Below, in pieces: positions 29,298 to 33,113 of a DNA stretch of 33,113 bases; position 1 is the first letter of the stretch, and the number at the start of each line of letters is the position of its first letter. The stretch comes from RGIG2945 sp045540355 (GTDB taxonomy: Bacteria > Bacillota > Clostridia > Oscillospirales > Acutalibacteraceae). The notes beneath the pieces were generated by a model that was given only the letters and a program-made list of their open reading frames with translations, made no database searches and was not told where the DNA came from. The position numbers and the translations under genes were made by a program. The DNA is taken from assembly GCA_045540355.1 (NCBI GenBank), contig JAZQHB010000061.1:1-33113 (forward strand), in the 5' to 3' direction.

Positions 29298-30335
29298 TTG
29301 GACAGAATTGAAATTATTGACCGCATAGAAAACGGAATTGTTAACAGAGAAGAATTAAGATTTCTTCTTGAAAACTACGAAGAAGTTTTTGATTATGCAA
29401 GGGAAAAAGCTAAAAAAATTGCCTTGTCGCATTTCGGCAACAAGGTTTATATACGAGGGCTTGTTGAAATATCAAGCTACTGCAAAAACGACTGTTACTA
29501 CTGCGGTCTGAGGTGCAGTAACAGAAACGCTCAACGATACAGACTTACCAAAGAGGACATTATGAAGTCCTGTGAGGTCGGTTATGAGCTCGGATTCAGG
29601 ACTTTTGTACTTCAGGGCGGTGAGGATAATCATTTCAGCGATGATATTGTCTGCGACATTGTTAAGTCAATCAAGGAAAGCTATCCCGATGTGGCGGTAA
29701 CATTGTCGCTCGGTGAGAAAGAAAAAGCTACCTATGAAAAATATCGAAAAGCCGGTGCGGACAGATATTTGTTGAGGCACGAAACCGCAACCGAAGCACA
29801 TTACAACAAGCTTCATCCCACCAAGATGTCATTTAACAACAGAATGAGATGTCTTGATGATTTGAAATCGCTTGGTTTTCAGACGGGTTGCGGATTTATG
29901 GTCGGAGCACCTTATCAGACGATTGAAAATATTGTTGATGATTTGCTTTATATTCACTCTTTTACACCTCAGATGGTGGGTATAGGACCGTTTATACCAC
30001 ATAAAGACACACCGTTTGCAAAAGAGCTGATGGGAAATGTCAGGCTGACATTATTTCTTTTGAGCATCATCAGAATAATGGAGAAAAAAGTTCTTCTGCC
30101 GTCAACCACCGCACTCTCAACTGCAAATGAAAACGGCAGAGAAGAAGGAATTTTATCGGGTGCAAATGTAATAATGCCGAATTTGTCACCCGTTGAAGTC
30201 AGAAAAAAATATATGCTGTATGACAATAAGCTTTGTACCGATGAAGAAGCGGCAGAAAGCTTGAATAAACTTAAAGAAAGAATAAAATCTATCGGTTATG
30301 AAATTGTAACTGACAGAGGAGATTACAGGGGGTAA
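29298..30335 (+). CDS. hydE: [FeFe]-hydrogenase maturase HydE
   Basis: Radical SAM enzyme that acts with HydG and HydF to assemble the H-cluster, generally assigned to formation of the dithiomethylamine-containing precursor. 345 residues. CX3CX2C at Cys62, Cys66, Cys69 (CKNDCYYC), followed by GLR, then LQGGEDNHFSD and the TIM-barrel strands; GFMVGAPYQT and IGPFIPHKDTPF are HydE-specific. The start is TTG 29298, eight bases after GAAAGG; no ATG fits better. Second gene of the operon. Confidence 0.95.
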   Translation: MDRIEIIDRIENGIVNREELRFLLENYEEVFDYAREKAKKIALSHFGNKVYIRGLVEISSYCKNDCYYCGLRCSNRNAQRYRLTKEDIMKSCEVGYELGFRTFVLQGGEDNHFSDDIVCDIVKSIKESYPDVAVTLSLGEKEKATYEKYRKAGADRYLLRHETATEAHYNKLHPTKMSFNNRMRCLDDLKSLGFQTGCGFMVGAPYQTIENIVDDLLYIHSFTPQMVGIGPFIPHKDTPFAKELMGNVRLTLFLLSIIRIMEKKVLLPSTTALSTANENGREEGILSGANVIMPNLSPVEVRKKYMLYDNKLCTDEEAAESLNKLKERIKSIGYEIVTDRGDYRG

Positions 30336-30340
30336 AAGAT

Positions 30341-31762
30341 ATGAAATACGATATTATGTCATCAAAAGCTGAAGAATTTATAAGCCACGAGGAAATTCTT
30401 GAAACTATTGAATATGCCGAAAAGAACAAATCAAACAGAGAGCTTATTGAGTCCTTACTCAAAAAAGCGGGTGAATACAAAGGCTTATCACACAGAGAAG
30501 CAGCGGTCTTGCTTGAGTGTGATATCCCCGAATTGAACGAAGAAATTGAGAAGCTTGCAGTTAAAATCAAAGAAAAGCTCTACGGCAACAGAATTGTTAT
30601 GTTTGCACCGTTGTATCTCTCAAATTACTGTGTAAACGGTTGCACATACTGTCCGTACCACTATAAGAATAAGCATATCAGAAGAAAAAAGCTCAGTCAG
30701 GAAGAAATTATCGAAGAAGTAACGGCTTTGCAGGATATGGGTCACAAGCGACTTGCTCTTGAAGCAGGTGAAGACCCTGTGAATAATCCTATTGAGTACA
30801 TTCTTGAAAGCATCAAAACTATTTACAGCATCAAGCATAAAAACGGTGCAATCCGCAGAGTTAATGTAAATATCGCCGCAACGACGGTTGAAAATTACAA
30901 AAAACTCAAGGATGCAGGCATCGGCACATATATTCTTTTCCAGGAAACATATCACAAGGAAAACTACGAGAAGCTTCATCCGACAGGTCCCAAGCACAAC
31001 TATGCGTATCATACAGAAGCGATGGACAGAGCAATGGATGCAGGCATCGACGATGTAGGTTGCGGTGTACTTTTCGGACTTGAGAATTATAAGTATGATT
31101 TCGTGGGTCTTCTGATGCACGCTGAACATCTTGAAGCGGCAAAGGGTGTAGGTCCTCACACAATAAGCGTACCGAGAGTATGTCCCGCTGATGACATTGA
31201 CAAGAATGATTTTACAAACGCGGTACCTGATGATATATTCCACAAAATTGTTGCAGTTATCAGAATCGCGGTACCGTATACAGGCATGATTATCTCTACA
31301 AGAGAGTCTAAAAAATCAAGAGAAAAAGTATTGAAGCTTGGTATTTCTCAGATAAGCGGCGGTTCCAAGACAAGTGTCGGCGGCTACGCACACGAGGAAC
31401 TCGAAGAAGAAAACTCACAGCAGTTTGACATCAGCGATACGAGAACACTCGATGAGGTTGTAAACTGGTTGCTTGAGGGCGGATATATCCCGAGCTTCTG
31501 CACACCTTGTTACAGAGTGGGCAGAACGGGCGACAGATTTATGCAGCTTGTCAAATCAGGTCAGATCGCAAACTGTTGTCAGCCTAATGCACTTATGACC
31601 TTGAAAGAGTATCTTGAAGATTATGCTTCCGATGATACAAAGAAAAATGGTGAAGCTGTAATTAAAACAGAGCTTGAAAATATCCCGAACGAAAAGGTAA
31701 AAGGTATTGCAAAGGAATATATTGCAAATATTCAGTCAGGAAAAAGAGATTTCAGATTTTGA
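30341..31762 (+). CDS. hydG: [FeFe]-hydrogenase maturase HydG (tyrosine lyase)
   Basis: Radical SAM enzyme cleaving tyrosine to p-cresol, CO and cyanide for the H-cluster diiron site. 473 residues. The N-terminal SAM cluster is CX3CX2C at Cys97, Cys101, Cys104 (CVNGCTYC). The C-terminal cluster is CX2CX22C in FCTPCYRVGRTGDRF...CC, the feature that separates HydG from ThiH. It begins six bases after hydE. Confidence 0.97.
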   Translation: MKYDIMSSKAEEFISHEEILETIEYAEKNKSNRELIESLLKKAGEYKGLSHREAAVLLECDIPELNEEIEKLAVKIKEKLYGNRIVMFAPLYLSNYCVNGCTYCPYHYKNKHIRRKKLSQEEIIEEVTALQDMGHKRLALEAGEDPVNNPIEYILESIKTIYSIKHKNGAIRRVNVNIAATTVENYKKLKDAGIGTYILFQETYHKENYEKLHPTGPKHNYAYHTEAMDRAMDAGIDDVGCGVLFGLENYKYDFVGLLMHAEHLEAAKGVGPHTISVPRVCPADDIDKNDFTNAVPDDIFHKIVAVIRIAVPYTGMIISTRESKKSREKVLKLGISQISGGSKTSVGGYAHEELEEENSQQFDISDTRTLDEVVNWLLEGGYIPSFCTPCYRVGRTGDRFMQLVKSGQIANCCQPNALMTLKEYLEDYASDDTKKNGEAVIKTELENIPNEKVKGIAKEYIANIQSGKRDFRF

Positions 31763-31778
31763 TTTTAGGAGTGATTAA

Positions 31779-32972
31779 ATGGCAACACTCAACGAAACGC
31801 CGAGAGCAAACAGATTGCATATAGGCTTTTTCGGCAAGAGAAACAGCGGAAAATCGACACTTGTAAATCTTATCGCGGGTCAGGAAGTATCAATTGTTTC
31901 TGCCGTTGCGGGTACAACGACTGATGTTGTTTATAAATCTATGGAAATCAAAGGCTTAGGACCTTGCGAAATAATGGATACGGCGGGCTTTGACGATGTC
32001 GGCGACTTAGGTAAGATAAGGGTTGAAAAAACCAAAGAAGCGGCAGAAAAGGCAAATATAGCGGTCATAACGATATCTGATGTTGAAATGTCCGAGGAGC
32101 TTGAGTGGTATAAGTTTTTCAAAGATAAAAAAACACCTGTTTTGTTTGTTATAACAAAAACAGATGTGATTGAAAATATTGATGAAATCAGAGAGAAAAT
32201 TGATTCGTTCTACAATGAAAAACCGCTTGAAATCAGCAACAAAGACATAGGTGCGGTTGAAAAATTCCGTCAGGCATTGATAAGGTTATTGCCTGAAAAT
32301 TTTGATGATAAGAGTATAGTGGGAGCACTTGTTGACGAGGATGATACAGTATTATTGGTAATGCCTCAGGATATTCAGGCACCTAAGGGTAGATTGATTT
32401 TACCGCAAGTGCAGACTATCAGGGAATTGCTTGACAAAAAATGCACCGTAATATGTACTACCACGGATAAAATGATGACATCTCTGTCAAAACTCAAAGA
32501 ATCCCCGAAGCTTATTATCACGGACTCTCAAGTCTTTAAAACGGTGTATGAAAACAAACCCGAGGATTCAAGGTTGACATCATTTTCTGTTTTGTTTGCA
32601 GGGTACAAGGGTGATATTGATTATTACACACAAAGCGTTGTCGCGATTGACAACCTGACAGAAAATTCAAAGGTATTGATTGCCGAATGTTGTACCCATG
32701 CACCTTTATCGGAGGATATAGGCAGGGTGAAAATCCCCAACATGTTGAGAAAAAAAGTGGGCGAGGGGTTGACGGTTGATATGGTGGCAGGTGCGGATTT
32801 CCCTGATGACCTCACGAAATATGACCTCATAATACAATGCGGTGCGTGTATGTTTAACAGAAAATATGTGCTGTCAAGAATAGACAGAGCAAAAAAACAA
32901 GATGTTCCGATGACAAATTACGGCGTGGTTATTGCATATCTTACAGGAATCCTCAATAAAATCGACTATTAG
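31779..32972 (+). CDS. hydF: [FeFe]-hydrogenase maturation GTPase HydF
   Basis: Scaffold/carrier that receives the precursor and delivers the diiron subcluster to HydA. 397 residues. The N-terminal GTPase has G1 GKRNSGKST (19-27) and DTAGFDD. A dimerisation domain is in the middle. A C-terminal [4Fe-4S] site has CTHAPLSEDIGR and, about 50 residues later, CGACMFNRKY, the CxH...CxxC pattern of HydF. No hydA structural gene lies in the window. A strong terminator follows. Confidence 0.96.
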   Translation: MATLNETPRANRLHIGFFGKRNSGKSTLVNLIAGQEVSIVSAVAGTTTDVVYKSMEIKGLGPCEIMDTAGFDDVGDLGKIRVEKTKEAAEKANIAVITISDVEMSEELEWYKFFKDKKTPVLFVITKTDVIENIDEIREKIDSFYNEKPLEISNKDIGAVEKFRQALIRLLPENFDDKSIVGALVDEDDTVLLVMPQDIQAPKGRLILPQVQTIRELLDKKCTVICTTTDKMMTSLSKLKESPKLIITDSQVFKTVYENKPEDSRLTSFSVLFAGYKGDIDYYTQSVVAIDNLTENSKVLIAECCTHAPLSEDIGRVKIPNMLRKKVGEGLTVDMVAGADFPDDLTKYDLIIQCGACMFNRKYVLSRIDRAKKQDVPMTNYGVVIAYLTGILNKIDY

Positions 32973-32977
32973 AAAAG

Positions 32978-33018
32978 GGGCTGTAAAAAAACTTTCGTTT
33001 TTTTACAGCTCATTTTTA
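32978..33018 (+). terminator. Terminator of the hydrogenase maturation operon
   Basis: GCTGTAAAAAAAC (32980-32992), loop TTTC, GTTTTTTTACAGC (32997-33009), then CATTTTT. A perfect 13-bp stem. Confidence 0.9.
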
Positions 33019-33035
33019 GGGGATAGGAAAAAAAG

Positions 33036-33113
33036 ATGAAGAACGGACAAACCGAGCAAAATCAAGGCGTAAGGCTTGATTTTGTTTGCCCGAAGGCGTA
33101 CAGAGGTACGGCG
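33036..33113 (+). CDS. Possible partial ORF at the window end
   Basis: ATG 33036 opens a frame that stays open for 26 codons to the window edge, with a weak purine-rich region upstream. It contains a perfect 10-bp hairpin (CAAAATCAAG/CTTGATTTTG, 33057-33084), so it may instead be a non-coding repeat. Too little is visible to decide. Confidence 0.25.
   Translation, partial: MKNGQTEQNQGVRLDFVCPKAYRGTA

Overview
The window looks like a chromosomal segment of an anaerobic, low-to-medium GC Firmicute, most likely a gut Clostridia of the Ruminococcaceae/Oscillospirales type. The reasons are a complete [FeFe]-hydrogenase maturation set (HydE, HydG, HydF and a TM1266-type regulator), a Clostridia-style Rex operator, FeoAB iron uptake, strong AGGAGG ribosome binding sites, and many sigma-A promoters with 17-base spacers. 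Genus assignment is inference; no 16S is present.

Layout. (1) 1-682: the end of an rRNA operon in the unusual order 23S, tRNA-Lys, tRNA-Glu, 5S, tRNA-Asn, closed by a strong terminator. (2) 682-4278: an A+T-rich accessory stretch of small orphan genes (hypothetical, YcxB-like, DUF4275-like, membrane protein, VanZ-like). The first four each carry their own promoter, and some are separated by terminators and by mirrored arrays of short hairpins. (3) 4317-9042: a GH78 alpha-L-rhamnosidase; on the minus strand an ECF sigma factor, zinc-finger anti-sigma and lipoprotein operon; a tRNA-Ser whose 3' end is duplicated nearby like an attachment-site scar; and a small membrane protein. (4) 9110-12640: a sugar isomerase-like protein, an aspartate carbamoyltransferase with a fused PyrI-like zinc domain, a flavodoxin-fold protein with a clustered cysteine motif, and a convergent TagB-like transferase. 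(5) 12706-19293: rpmB divergent from recA-recX-rimO-pgsA-cysE-cysS, then a convergent lipoprotein. (6) 19396-26476: a purine operon, purE-purF-purM-purN-purO-purH(AICAR transformylase only)-purD, preceded by a 24-codon leader ORF and a terminator-like hairpin. (7) 26462-33113: feoAB facing away from the hydrogenase maturation operon. The two promoters share their -35 region. The hydrogenase side has a Rex-type operator and a structured leader ending in an intrinsic terminator.

The core genes carry out de novo purine synthesis from PRPP to IMP in part (purK/purC/purB/purL/purS/purQ are not here), DNA recombination and repair, phospholipid and cysteine metabolism, iron import and H-cluster assembly. 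The points that most deserve a second look are the mirrored multi-hairpin elements, the Rex/leader/overlapping-promoter region at 28798-28990, the purE leader ORF with attenuator-like hairpin, the hairpin that separates the cysE ribosome binding site from its start codon, and the tRNA-Ser end duplication.
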